A stretch of 64,000 nt of DNA, taken from the NCBI GenBank assembly GCA_026413225.1, contig JAPMTP010000046.1:62001-126000 (forward strand), given 5' to 3'. Made by a program: the position numbers and the translations under genes. Positions 12,490 to 25,823 of the stretch are shown in pieces. Every line of letters begins with the position of its first letter. Position 1 is the stretch's first letter. The notes under the pieces were generated by a model. That model did not search any database and had not been told where the DNA came from. It saw nothing but the letters and a program-made list of their open reading frames with translations. The stretch is from Otis tarda (lineage: Eukaryota > Chordata > Aves > Otidiformes > Otididae).

Positions 12490-15400
12490 ACACCAAAAGC
12501 GCCAGCCACTCTAGCTCCTGCTGCTCCTCAGCAGCCATTGGCAGCGCATCTACAGCAGCACAGACATTGGGGTTCCAGTCTTTCTCTGAGGAGCAGAGCT
12601 TCAAATTTTGCAAAAAGCTGAACCTGGGCGCCCACCAAAAAAAAAACCCGAAAAATCACGAACGTTGTAGAATTGCTCCCACACCAAAAGTGCCAGCCAC
12701 TCAAGCTCTTGCTGCTCCTCAGCGGCCATTGGCAGCGCATCTAAAACACCACAGACATTGGGGCTCCGGTCTTTCCCTGAGGAGCAGGTCTTCGACGTTT
12801 GCCACCAGCTGCACCTGGGCGCCCCCCGAAATAAAACCCCGAAAAATCACGAACGTCGGACGATTGCTCCCACACCAAAAGTGCCAGCCACTCAAGCTCT
12901 TGCTGCTCCTCAGCGGCCATTGGCAGCGCATCTACAGCAGCACAGACATGGGGGCTCCGGGCTTTCCCTGAGGAGCAGGGCTGCGACGTTTGCCACCAGC
13001 TGCACCTGGGCGCCCACCAAAAAAAAAAAAAAAAATCACGAACGTTGTATGATTGCTCCCACACCAAAAGTGCCAGCCACTCAAGCTCTTGCTGCTCCTC
13101 AGCAGCCATTGGTAGCGCATCTACAGCACCACAGACATTGGGGCCCCGGTCTTACCCTGAGGAGCAGGACTTCGACGTTTGCCACCAGCTGCACCTGGGC
13201 ACTCCGAAAAAAATATCCCCGAAAAATCACGAACGTCGGACGATTGCTCCCACACCAAAAGTGCCAGCCACTCAAGCTCTTGCTGCTCCTCAGCGGCCAT
13301 TGGCAGCGCATCAACAGCAGCACAGACATGGGGGCTCCGGGCTTTCCCTGAGGAGCAGGGCTTCGACGTTTGCCACCAGCTGCACCTGGGCGCAAACCGA
13401 AAAAGAAGCCCGAATAATCACGAACGTCGGACGATTGCTCCCACACCAAAAGTGCCACCCACTCAAGCTCTTGCTGCTCCTCAGCAGCCATTGGCAGCGC
13501 ATCTACAGCAGCACAGACATTGGGGCTGCGGGCTTTCCCTGAGGAGCAGGGCTTCGACGTTTGCCACCTGCTGCACCTGGGCGCCCCCAGAAAAAAAACC
13601 CCGAAAAATCACGAACGTCGGACGATTGCTCCCACAGCAAAAGTGCCAGCCACTCAAGCTCTTGCTGCTCCTCAGCAGCCATTGGTAGCGCATCTACAGC
13701 ACCACAAACATTGGGGTTCCGGTCTTTCCCTGAGGAGCAGGGCTTCGATGTTTGCCACCATCTGCACCTGCGCGCCCCCAGAAAAAAAACCCCGAAAAAT
13801 CACGAACGTCGGACGATTACTCCAACACCAAATGTGCCAGCCACTCAAGCTCTTGCTGCTCCTCAGCGCCCATTGGCAGCGCATCTACAGCAGCACAGAC
13901 ATTGGGGTTCCGGTCTTTCCCTGAGGAGCAGGGCTTCGACGTTTGCCAACAGCTGCACCTGGGCGCAAACCGAAAAAGAAGCCCGAAAAATCACGAACGT
14001 TGGACCATTGCTCCCACCCCAAAAGTGCCAGCCACTCAAGCTCTTGCTGCTCCTCAGCGGCCATTGGCAGCGCATCCACAGCAGCACAGACATTGGGGCT
14101 CCGGGCTTTCCCTGAGGAGCAGGGCTTCGACGTTTGCCACCAGCTGCCCCTGGGCGCCCACCAAAACAGAACCCTGAAAAATCACGAACGTCGGACGATT
14201 GCTCCCACACCAAAAGTGCCAGCCACTCAAGCTCTTGCTGATCCTCAGCGGCCATTGGCAGCGCATCTACAGCACCATAGAAATTGGGGCTCCTGGATTT
14301 CCCCGAGGAGCAGGGCTTCGACGTTTGCCACCAGCTGCATCTGGGCGCCCCCCGAAATAAAACCCCGAAAAATCACGAACGTCGGACAATTGCTCCCACC
14401 CCAAAAGTGCCAGCCACTCAAGCTCTTCCTGCTCCTCAGCAGCCATTGGCAGCGCATCTACAGCACCGAAGACATTGGGGCTCCGGTCTTTCCCTGAGGA
14501 GCAGGGTTTCGATGTCTGCCACCAGCTGCACCTGGGTGCCCCCGAAAATAAAATCCCGAAAAATCACGAACGTTGGATTATTGCTCCCACACCAAAAGTG
14601 CCAGCCACTCAAGCTCTTGCTGCTCCTCAGCAGCCATTGGCAGCGCATCTACAGCACCACAGACATTGTGGCTCCAGGCTTTCCCTGAGGAGCAGGGCTG
14701 CTACATTTGCCACCAGCCCCACCTGGGCGCCCTCACAAAAAAAAACCCGGAAAAATCACGAACGTCGGACGATTGCTCCCACCCCAAAAGTGCCAGCCAC
14801 TCAAGCTCTTGCTGCTCCTCAGCAACCATTGGCAACGCATCTAAAACACCACAGACATTGGGGCTCCTGCATTTACCCGAGGAGCAGGTCTTCGACGTTT
14901 GCCACCAGCTGCACCTGGGCGCCCCCCGAAATAAAACCCCGAAAAATCACGAACGTCTGACAATTGCTCCCACACCAAAAGTGCCAGCCACTCAAGCTCT
15001 TGCTGCTCCTCAGCAGCCGTTGGCAGCGCATCTAAAGCAGCACAGACATTGGGACTCCGGGCTTTCCCTGAGGAGCAGGGCTTCAAAGTTTGCCACCAGC
15101 TGCACCTGGGCGCCCCCCGAAATAAAACCCCGAAAAATCACGAACGTCGGACGATTGCTCCCACACCAAAAGGGCCAGCCACTCAAGCTCTTGCTGCTCC
15201 TCAGCAGCCATTGGTAGCGCATCTACAGCAGCACAGACATTGGGGCTCCGGGCTTTCCCTGAGGAGCAGGGCTTCGATGTTTGCCACCAGCCGCACCTGG
15301 GCGCCCCCCGAAATAAAACACACAAAAATCACGAACGTCGGATGATTGCTCCCACCCCAAAAGTGCCAGCCACTCAAGCTCTTGCTGCTCCTCAGCGGCC

Positions 15401-18400
15401 ATTGGCAGCGCATCTACAGCACCAGAGACATTGGGGTTCCGGTCTTTCCCTGAGGAGCAGGGCTTCAACGTTTGCCAACAGCTGCACCTGGGCGCCCACC
15501 AAAAAAAAACCCCGAAAAATCACGAACGTCGGACGATTGCTCCCACACCAAAAGTGCCAGCCACTCAAGCTCTTGCTGCTCCTCAGCGGCCATTGGCAGC
15601 GCATCTACAGCACCACAGACACTGGGGCTCCGGGCTTTCCCTGAAGAGCAGGGCTTCGACGTTTCCCACCAGCTGCACCTGCGCGCCCCCCGAAATAAAA
15701 CCCTGAAAAATCACGAACGTCGGACGATTGCTCCCACACCAAAAGTGCCAGCCACTCAAGCTCCTGCTGCTCCTCAGCGGCCATTGGCAGCGCATCTACA
15801 GCAGCACAGACATTGGGGCTCCGGGCTTTCCCTGAGGAGCAGGGCTTCGACGTTTGCCACCAGCTGCACCTGGGCGCAAACCGAAAAAGAACCCCGAATA
15901 ATCAGGAACGTCGGACGATTGCTCCCACACCAAAAGTGCCAGCCACTCAAGCTCTTGCTGCTCCTCAGCGGCAATTGGCAGCGCATCTACAGCAGCACAG
16001 ACATTGCAGCTGCGGTCTTTCCCTGAGGAGCAGGTCTTCGAAGTTTGCCACCAGCTGCACCTGGGCGCCCCCCGAAATAAAATCCTGAAAAATCATGAAC
16101 GTCGGACGATTGCTCCCACCCCAAAAGGGCCAGCCACTCAAGCTCTTGCTGCTCCTCAGCAGCCATTGGCAGCGCATCTACAGCAGCACAGACATTGGGG
16201 CTCCGGGCTTTCCCTGAGGAGCAGGGATTCGACGTTTGCCACCAGCTGCACCTGGGCGCCCCCGAAAAAAAACCCCGAAAAATCACGAATGTCGGATGAT
16301 TGCTCCCACACCAAAAGTGCCAGCCACTCAATCTCTTGCTGCTCCTCAGCGGCCATTGGCAGCGCATCTACAGCAGCACAGACATTGGGGCTCCGGTCTT
16401 ACCCTGAGGAGCAGGGCTTCGACGTTTGCCACCAGCTGCACCTGGGCGCCCACCGGAAAAAAACCCCGAAAAATTACGAACGTCGGATGATTGCTCCCAC
16501 CCCAAAAGTGCCAGCCACTCAAGCTCTTGCTGCTCCTCAGCTGCCATTGGTAGCGCATCTACAGCAGCACAGACATTGGGGCTCTGGGCTTTCCCTGAGG
16601 AGCAGGGCTTCAAAGTTTGCCACCAGCAGCACCTGGGCTCCCCCAGAAAAAAAACCCCAAAAAATCACGAACGTCGGACGATTGCTCCCACACCAAAAGT
16701 GCCAGCCACTCAAGCTCTTGCTGCTCCTCAGCGGCCATTGGCAGCGCATCTACAGCACCACAGACATTGGGGGTCCGGGCTTTCCCTGAGGAGCAGGGCT
16801 GCAACGTTTGCGACCTGCTGCACCTGGGCGCCCCCCGAAATAAAACCCCTAAAATCACGAACGTCAGACGATTGGTCCCACACCAAAAGTGCCAGCCACT
16901 CAAGCTCTTGCTGCTCCTCAGCAGCCATTGGTAGCGCATCTACAGCAGCACAGACATTGGGGCTCCGGGCTTTCCCCGAGGAGCAGGGCTTCGACGTTTG
17001 CCACCAGCTGCACCTGGGCGCAAACCGAAAAAGAAGCCCGAATAATCACGAACGTCGGACGATTGCTCCCACACCAAAAGTGCCAGCCACTCAAGCTCTT
17101 GCTGCTCCTCAGCGGCAATTGGCTGCGCATCTACAGCAGCACAGACATTGGGGCTCCTGAATTTCCCCGAGGAGCAGGTCTTCGACGTTTGCCACCAGCT
17201 GCACCTGGGCGCCACCCGAAATAAAATCCTGAAAAATCATGAACGTCGGACGATTGCTCCCACACCAAAAGTGCCAGCCACTCAAGCTCTTGCTGCTCCT
17301 CAGCGGCCATTGGTAGCGCATCTACAGCAGCACAAACACTGGGGCTCCGGGCTTTCCCTGAGGAGCAGGGCTTTGACGTTTGCCACCAGCTGCACCTGGG
17401 CGCCCACCGAAAAAAAACCCCGAAAAATTACGAACATCGGACGATTGCTCCCACACCAAAGTGCCAGCCACTCAAGCTCTTGCTGCTCCTCAGCGGCAAT
17501 TGGCAGCGCATCTACAGCAGCACAGACATTGGGGCTCCGGGCTTTCCCTGAGGAGCAGGGCTTCGACGTTTGCCAACAGCTGCACCTGGGCGCCCCCGAA
17601 AATAAAATCCCGAAAAATCACGAACGTCGGACGATTGCTCCCACCCCAAAAGTGCCAGCCACTCAAGCTCTTGCTGTTCCTCAGCTGCCATTGGCAGTGC
17701 ACCTACAGCAGCACAGACATTGGGGCTCCAGTCTTTCTCTGAGGAGCAGGGTTTCGACGTTTGCCACCAGCCGCACCTGGGCGCCCCCAGAATAATAACC
17801 CTGAAAAACCACGAACGTCGGACTATTGCTCCCACACCAAAAGTACCAGCCACTCCAGCTCTTGCTGCTCCTCAGCAGCCATTGGTAGCACATCTACAGC
17901 AGCACAGACATTGGGGTTCCGGTCTTTCCCTGAGGAGCAGGGCTTCGACGTTTGCCACCAGCCGCACCTGGGCGCCCCCAGAAAAAAATCCCCGAAAAAT
18001 CATGAACGTCGGACGATTGCTCCAACACCAAATGTGCCAGCCACTCAAGCTCTTGCTGCTCCTCAGCGGCCATTGGCAGCGCATCTACAGCAGCACAGAC
18101 ATTGGGGCTCCGGGCTTTCCCTGAGGAGCAGGGTTCAACGTTTGCCACCAGCTGCACCTGGGCGCAAACGAAAAAGAAGCCCGAATAATCACGAACGTCG
18201 GACGATTGCTCCCACACCAAAAGCGCCAGCCACTCTAGCTCCTGCTGCTCCTCAGCAGCCATTGGCAGCGCATCTACAGCAGCACAGGCATTGGCGTTCC
18301 GGTCTTTCTCTGAGGAGCAGAGCTTCAAATTTTGCAAAAAGCTGAACCTGGGCGCCCACCAAAAAAAAACCCCGAAAAATCACGAACGTTGGAGAATTGC

Positions 18401-19950
18401 TCCCACACCAAAAGTGCCAGCCACTCAAGCTCTTGCTGCTCCTCAGCGGCCATTGGCAGCGCATCTACAGCACCACAGACATTGGGGCTCCGGTCTTTCC
18501 CTGAGGAGCAGGTCTTCGACGTTTGCCACCAGCTGCACCTGGGCGCCCCCCGAAATAAAACCCGAAAAATCACGAACGTCGGACGATTGCTCCCACAGCA
18601 AATGTGCCAGCCACTCAAGCTCTTGCTGCTCCTCAGCGGCCATTGGCAGCGCATCTACAGCAGCACAGACATTGGGGCTCCGGGCTTTCCCTGAGGAGCA
18701 GGGCTGCGACGTTTGCCACCAGCTGCACCTGGGCGCCCACCAAAAAAAAAAAAAAAAATCACGAACGTTGTATGATTCCTCCCACACCAAAAGTGCCAGC
18801 CACTCAAGCTCTTGCTGCTCCTCAGCAGCCATTGGTAGCGCATCTACAGCACCACAGACATTGGGGCCCCGGTCTTACCCTGAGGAGCAGGGCTTCGACG
18901 TTTGCCACCAGCTGCACCTCGGCACTCCCCTAAAAAAATCCCCGAAAAATCACGAACGTGGGACGATTGCTCCCACACCAAAAGTGCCAGCCACTCAAGC
19001 TCTTGCTGCTCCTCAGCGGCCATTGGCAGCGCATCAACAGCAGCACAGACATGGGGGCTCCGGGCTTTCCCTGAGGAGCAGGGCTTCGACGTTTGCCACC
19101 AGCTGCACCTGGACGCAAACCGAAAAAGAAGCCCGAATAATCACGAACGTCGGACGATTGCTCCCACACCAAAAGTGCCAGCCACTCAAGCTCTTGCTGC
19201 TCCTCAGCGGCCATTGGCAGCGCATCTACAGCAGCACAGACATTGGGGCTCCGGGCTTTCCCTGAGGAGCAGGGCTTCAACGTTTGCCAACAGCTGCACC
19301 TGGGCGCAAACCGAAAAAGAAGCCCGAATAATCACGAACGTCGGACGATTGCTCCCACACCAAAAGTGCCAGCCACTCAAGCTCTTGCTGCTCCTCAGCG
19401 GCCATTGGCAGCGCATCTACAGCAGCACAGACACTGGGCCTCCGGGCTTTCCCTGAGGAGCAGGGCTTCGACGTTTGCCACCAGCTGCACCTGGGCGCAA
19501 ACGAAAAAGAAGCCCGAATAATCACGAACGTCGGACGATTGCTCCCACACCAAAAGCGCCAGCCACTCTAGCTCCTGCTGCTCCTCAGCAGCCATTGGCA
19601 GCGCATCTACAGCAGCACAGACATTGGCGTTCCGGTCTTTCTCTGAGGAGCAGAGCTTCAAATTTTGCAAAAAGCTGAACCTGGGCGCCCACCAAAAAAA
19701 AACCCCGAAAAATCACGAACGTTGGAGAATTGCTCCCACCCCAAAAGTGCCAGCCACTCAAGCTCTTGCTGCTCCTCAGCGGCCATTGGCAGCGCATCTA
19801 AAACACCACAGACATTGGGGCTCCGGTCTTTCTCTGAGGAGCAGGTCTTCGACGTTTGCCACCAGCTGCACCTGGGAGCCCCCGGAAATAAAACCCCGAA
19901 AAATCACGAACGTCGGACGATTGCTCCCACAGCAAATGTGCCAGCCACTC
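12490..19950 (+). repeat. Higher-order blocks marked by the AAATTTTGCAAAAAGCTG monomer
   Basis: A rare monomer type with AAATTTTGCAAAAAGCTG in place of the usual GACGTTTGCCACCAGCTG occurs near 12,600, 18,325 and 19,655; a related form is near 28,245. The neighbouring monomers are shared too: 12,490-13,500 matches 18,210-19,220 (offset about 5,724 bp, 30 monomers), and 18,130-18,620 matches 19,460-19,950 (offset about 1,333 bp, 7 monomers). The first pair includes monomers in which both A-tracts are fused into one long A run (13,019-13,035 and about 18,741-18,757). Confidence 0.75.
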
Positions 19951-20869
19951 AAGCTCTTGCTGCTCCTCAGCGGCCATTGGCAGCGCATCTACAGCACCAC
20001 AGACATTGGGGCCCCGGTCTTACCCTGAGGAGCAGGGCTTCGACGTTTGCCACCAGCTGCACCTGGGCACTCCCCCAAAAAAATCCCCGAAAAATCACGA
20101 ACGTGGGACGATTGCTCTCACCCCAAAAGTGCCAGCCACTCAAGCTCTTGCTGCTCCTCAGCGGCCATTGGCAGCGCATCTACAGCACCACAGACATTGG
20201 GGCTCCGGGCTTTCCCTGAGGAGCAGGGCTTCAACGTTTGCCAACAGCTGCACCTGGGCGCAAACCGAAAAAGAAGCCCGAATAATCACGAACGTCGGAC
20301 GATTGCTCCCACACCAAAAGTGCCAGCCACTCAAGCTCTTGCTGCTCCTCAGCGGCCATTGGCAGCGCATCTACAGCAGCACAGACATTGGGGCTCCGGG
20401 CTTTCCCTGAGGAGCAGGGCTTCGACGTTTGCCAGCAGCTGCACCTGGGCGCAAACCGAAAAAGAAGCCCGAAAAATCACGAACGTCGGACGATTGCTCC
20501 CACACCAAAAGCGCCAGCCACTCTAGCTCCTGCTGCTCCTCAGCAGCCATTGGCAGCGCATCAAGAGCACCACAGACATTGGGGCTCCGGGCTTTCCCTG
20601 AGGAGCAGGGCTTCAAAGTTTGCAACCAGCTGCACGTGGGCGCCCACCAAAAAAAAACCCCGAAAAATCACGAACGTCGGACGATTGCTCCCACCCCAAA
20701 AGTGCCAGCCACTCAAGCTCTTGCTGCTCCTCAGCAACCATTGGCAACGCATCTACAGCAGCAGAGACATTGGGTCTCCGGTCTTTCCCTGAGGAGCAGG
20801 GCTTCGACGTTTGCCACCAGCTGCACCTGGGCGCCCACCAAAAAAGAACCCTGAAAAATCACGAGCGTC

Positions 20870-23800
20870 GGACGATTGCTCCCACACCAAAAGTGCCAGC
20901 CACTCAAGCTCTTGCTGCTCCTCAGCGGCCATTGGCAGCGCATCTAAAACACCACAGACATTGGGGCTCCTGGATTTACCCGAGGAGCAGGTCTTCGACG
21001 TTTGCCACCAGCTGCACCTGGGCGCCCCCCGAAATAAAACCCCGAAAAATCACGAACGTCTGACAATTGCTCCCACACCAAAAGTGCCAGCCACTCAAGC
21101 ACTTGCTGCGCCTCACCAGCCGTTGGCAGCGCATCTACAGCAGCACAGACACTGGGGCTCCGGTCTTTCCCTGGGGAGCAGGACTTCAAAGTTTGCCACC
21201 AGCTGCACCTGGGTGAAACCCCAAAAAAATCCCCGAAAAGTCACGAACGTCGGACGATTGCTCCCACACCAAAAGTGCCAGCCACTCTAGCTCTTGCTGC
21301 TCCTCAGCTGCCATTGGTAGCGCATCTACACCAGCACAGACATTGGGGCTGCGGGCTTTCCCTGAGGAGAAGGGCTTCGACGATTGCCACCAGCTGCACC
21401 TGGGCGCCCCCGAAATAAAACCCCAAAAAATTACGAAAGTGAGACGATTGCTCCCACCCCAAAAGTGCCATCCACTCAAGCTCTTGCTGCTCATCAGCGG
21501 CCATTGGCAGCGCATCTACAGCACCACAGACATTGGGGCTCCTGGATTTCCCCGAGGAGCAGGTCTTCGACGTTTGCCACCAGCTGCACCTGGCCCGCCC
21601 CCGAAATAAAATCCTGAAAAATCACGAACGTCGGACGATTGCTCCCACACCAAAAGTTCCACACACAAGCTCTTGCTGCTCCTCAGCAGCCATTGGTAGC
21701 GCATCTACAGCAGCACAGACATTGGGGCTCCGGTCTTTCCCTGAGGAGCAGGGCTTCGACGTTTCCCACCCGCTGCACCTGGGTGCCCCCGAACATAAAC
21801 TTCGAAAAATCACAAAAGTCTGACGATTGCGCCACCCAAACAGTGCCAGCCACTCATGATCTTGCTGCTCCTCAGCGGCCATTGGCAGCGCATCTACAGC
21901 ACCACAGACATTGGGGCTACGGGCTTTCCCTGAGGAGCAGGGCTTCGACGTTTGCCACCAGCTGAACCTGGGCGCCCTTCAATAAAAAACCCCGAAAAAT
22001 CACGAACGTCGGACGATTGCTCCCACACCAAAAGTGCCAGCCACTCAAGCTCTTGCTGCTCCTCATCAGCCATCGGCAGCTCATCTACAGCAGCACAGAC
22101 ACTGGGGCTCCGTTCTTTCCCTGAGGAGCAGGGCTTCGAAATTTGGCACCAACTGAACCTGGGCGCACCCCTAAAAAAACCCCGAAAAATCACGAACGTC
22201 GGACGATTGCTCCCACACCAAAAGTGCCAGCCACTCAAGCTCTTGCTGCTCCTCAGCAGCCATTGGCAGCGCATACACAGCAGCAGAGACACTGGTGCTC
22301 CGGGCTTTCCCTGAGGAGCAGGGCTTCGACGTTTGCCACCAGCTGCACCTGGGCGGCCCCCCGAAAAAAACCTCGAAAAATCACGAAGGTCGGAGAATTG
22401 CTCCCACCCCAAAAGTGCCAGCCACTCAAGCTCTTGCTGCTCCTCAGCAGCCATTGGCAGCGCATTTACAGCAGCACAGACATTGGGTCTCCGGGCTTTC
22501 CCTGAGGAGCAGGGCTTCGACGTTTGCCACCAGCTGCACCTGGGCGGCCCCCGAAAAACCTCGAAAAATCACGAAGGTCGGAGAATTGCTCCCACACCAA
22601 AAGTGCCAGCCACTCAAGTTCTTGCTGCTCCTCAGCGGTCATTGGCAGCGCATCTACAGCACCACAGACATTGGGACTCCGGGCTTTCCCTGAGGAGCAG
22701 GGCTTCGATGTTTGCCACCAGCTGCACCTGGGCGCCCCCCGAAAGTAAACCTCTAAAAATCACAAGCGTCGGACGATTGCTCCAACCCAAACAGTGCCAG
22801 CCACTCAAGTTCTTGCTGCTCCTCAGCAGCCATTGGCAGCGCATCCACAGCAGCACAGACATTGAGGCTCCGGGCTTTCCCTGAGGAGCAGGGCTTCGAT
22901 GTTTGCTAACAGCTGCACCTGGGCGTCCAACAAAAAAAAACCCCGAAAACTCACGAACGTCGGACGATTGCTCCCACACCAAAAGTGCCAGCCACTCAAG
23001 CTCTTGCTGCTCCTCAGCGGCCATTGGCAGTGCATCTACAGCAGCACAGACACTGGGGCTCCGGGCTTTCCACTGAGGAGTACGACTATGATGTTTGCCA
23101 CCAGCTGCACGTGGGCGCAAACCGAAAAACAACCCCAAAAAATCAGCAACGTCGGACGATTGCTACACACCAAAAGTGCCAGCCACTCAAGCTCTTGCTA
23201 CTCCTCAGCAGCCATTGGCAGCGCATCTACAGCACCACAGACATTGGGGCTTCGGGCGTTGCCTGAGGAACAGGGCTTCAACGTTTGCCAACAGCTGCAC
23301 GTGGGTACCCCCCGAAAAAAAACCCCCAAAAAATCACTAATGTCGGACGATTGCTCCCACACCAAAAGTGCCAGCCACTCAAGCTCTTGCTGCTCCTCAG
23401 CGGCCATTGGCAGCGCATCTAAAACACCACAGACATTGGGGCTCCTGGATTTACCCGAGGAGCAGGTCTTCGACGTTTGCCACCAGCTGCACCTGGGCGC
23501 CCCCCGAAATAAAACCCCGAAAAATCACGAACGTCTGACAATTGCTCCCACACCAAAAGTGCCAGCCACTCAAGCACTTGCTGCGCCTCACCAGCCGTTG
23601 GCAGCGCATCTACAGCAGCACAGACACTGGGGCTCCGGTCTTTCCCTGGGGAGCAGGACTTCAAAGTTTGCCACCAGCTGCACCTGGGTGAAACCCCAAA
23701 AAAATCCCCGAAAAGTCACGAACGTCGGACGATTGCTCCCACACCAAAAGTGCCAGCCACTCTAGCTCTTGCTGCTCCTCAGCTGCCATTGGTAGCGCAT

Positions 23801-25823
23801 CTACACCAGCACAGACATTGGGGCTGCGGGCTTTCCCTGAGGAGAAGGGCTTCGACGATTGCCACCAGCTGCACCTGGGCGCCCCCCGAAATAAAACCCC
23901 AAAAAATTACGAAAGTGAGACGATTGCTCCCACCCCAAAAGTGCCATCCACTCAAGCTCTTGCTGCTCATCAGCGGCCATTGGCAGCGCATCTACAGCAC
24001 CACAGACATTGGGGCTCCTGGATTTCCCCGAGGAGCAGGTCTTCGACGTTTGCCACCAGCTGCACCTGGCCGCCCCCCGAAATAAAATCCTGAAAAATCA
24101 CGAACGTCGGACGATTGCTCCCACACCAAAAGTTCCACACACAAGCTCTTGCTGCTCCTCAGCAGCCATTGGTAGCGCATCTACAGCAGCACAGACATTG
24201 GGGCTCCGGTCTTTCCCTGAGGAGCAGGGCTTCGACGTTTCCCACCCGCTGCACCTGGGTGCCCCCCGAACATAAACTTCGAAAAATCACAAAAGTCTGA
24301 CGATTGCGCCACCCAAACAGTGCCAGCCACTCATGATCTTGCTGCTCCTCAGCGGCCATTGGCAGCGCATCTACAGCACCACAGACATTGGGGCTACGGG
24401 CTTTCCCTGAGGAGCAGGGCTTCGACGTTTGCCACCAGCTGAACCTGGGCGCCCTTCAATAAAAAACCCCGAAAAATCACGAACGTCGGACGATTGCTCC
24501 CACACCAAAAGTGCCAGCCACTCAAGCTCTTGCTGCTCCTCATCAGCCATCGGCAGCTCATCTACAGCAGCACAGACACTGGGGCTCCGTTCTTTCCCTG
24601 AGGAGCAGGGCTTCGAAATTTGGCACCAACTGAACCTGGGCGCACCCCTAAAAAAAACCCCGAAAAATCACGAACGTCGGACGATTGCTCCCACACCAAA
24701 AGTGCCAGCCACTCAAGCTCTTGCTGCTCCTCAGCAGCCATTGGCAGCGCATACACAGCAGCAGAGACACTGGTGCTCCGGGCTTTCCCTGAGGAGCAGG
24801 GCTTCGACGTTTGCCACCAGCTGCACCTGGGCGGCCCCCGAAAAAAAACCTCGAAAAATCACGAAGGTCGGAGAATTGCTCCCACCCCAAAAGTGCCAGC
24901 CACTCAAGCTCTTGCTGCTCCTCAGCAGCCATTGGCAGCGCATTTACAGCAGCACAGACATTGGGTCTCCGGGCTTTCCCTGAGGAGCAGGGCTTCGACG
25001 TTTGCCACCAGCTGCACCTGGGCGGCCCCCGAAAAAAAACCTCGAAAAATCACGAAGGTCGGAGAATTGCTCCCACACCAAAAGTGCCAGCCACTCAAGT
25101 TCTTGCTGCTCCTCAGCGGTCATTGGCAGCGCATCTACAGCACCACAGACATTGGGACTCCGGGCTTTCCCTGAGGAGCAGGGCTTCGATGTTTGCCACC
25201 AGCTGCACCTGGGCGCCCCCCGAAAGTAAACCTCTAAAAATCACAAGCGTCGGACGATTGCTCCAACCCAAACAGTGCCAGCCACTCAAGTTCTTGCTGC
25301 TCCTCAGCAGCCATTGGCAGCGCATCCACAGCAGCACAGACATTGAGGCTCCGGGCTTTCCCTGAGGAGCAGGGCTTCGATGTTTGCTAACAGCTGCACC
25401 TGGGCGTCCAACAAAAAAACCCCGAAAACTCACGAACGTCGGACGATTGCTCCCACACCGAAAGTGCCAGCCACTCAAGCTCTTGCTGCTCCTCAGCGGC
25501 CATTGGCAGTGCATCTACAGCAGCACAGACACTGGGGCTCCGGGCTTTCCACTGAGGAGTACGACTATGATGTTTGCCACCAGCTGCACGTGGGCGCAAA
25601 CCGAAAAACAACCCCAAAAAATCAGCAACGTCGGACGATTGCTACACACCAAAAGTGCCAGCCACTCAAGCTCTTGCTACTCCTCAGCAGCCATTGGCAG
25701 CGCATCTACAGCACCACAGACATTGGGGCTTCGGGCGTTGCCTGAGGAACAGGGCTTCAACGTTTGCCAACAGCTGCACGTGGGTACCCCCCGAAAAAAA
25801 ACCCCCAAAAAATCACTAATGTC
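20870..25823 (+). repeat. 2.48-kb higher-order repeat, two tandem copies (13 monomers each)
   Basis: Copy one (20,870-23,344) and copy two (23,345-25,823) share an ordered set of rare monomers: GCATCTAAAACACCACAG with TGGATTTACCCGAGG, a GGTGAAACCCC monomer, a GATTGCGCCACCC monomer, GAAATTTGGCACCAACTG, and the ACTGAGGAGTACGACTATG monomer. The offset drifts from 2,474 to 2,483 bp through small A-tract indels. A third, partial copy of the upstream side lies at 28,400-28,985 (matching about 20,770-21,350, offset about 7,630 bp, 40 monomers). The copies are nearly identical, consistent with recent unequal exchange. Confidence 0.88.
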
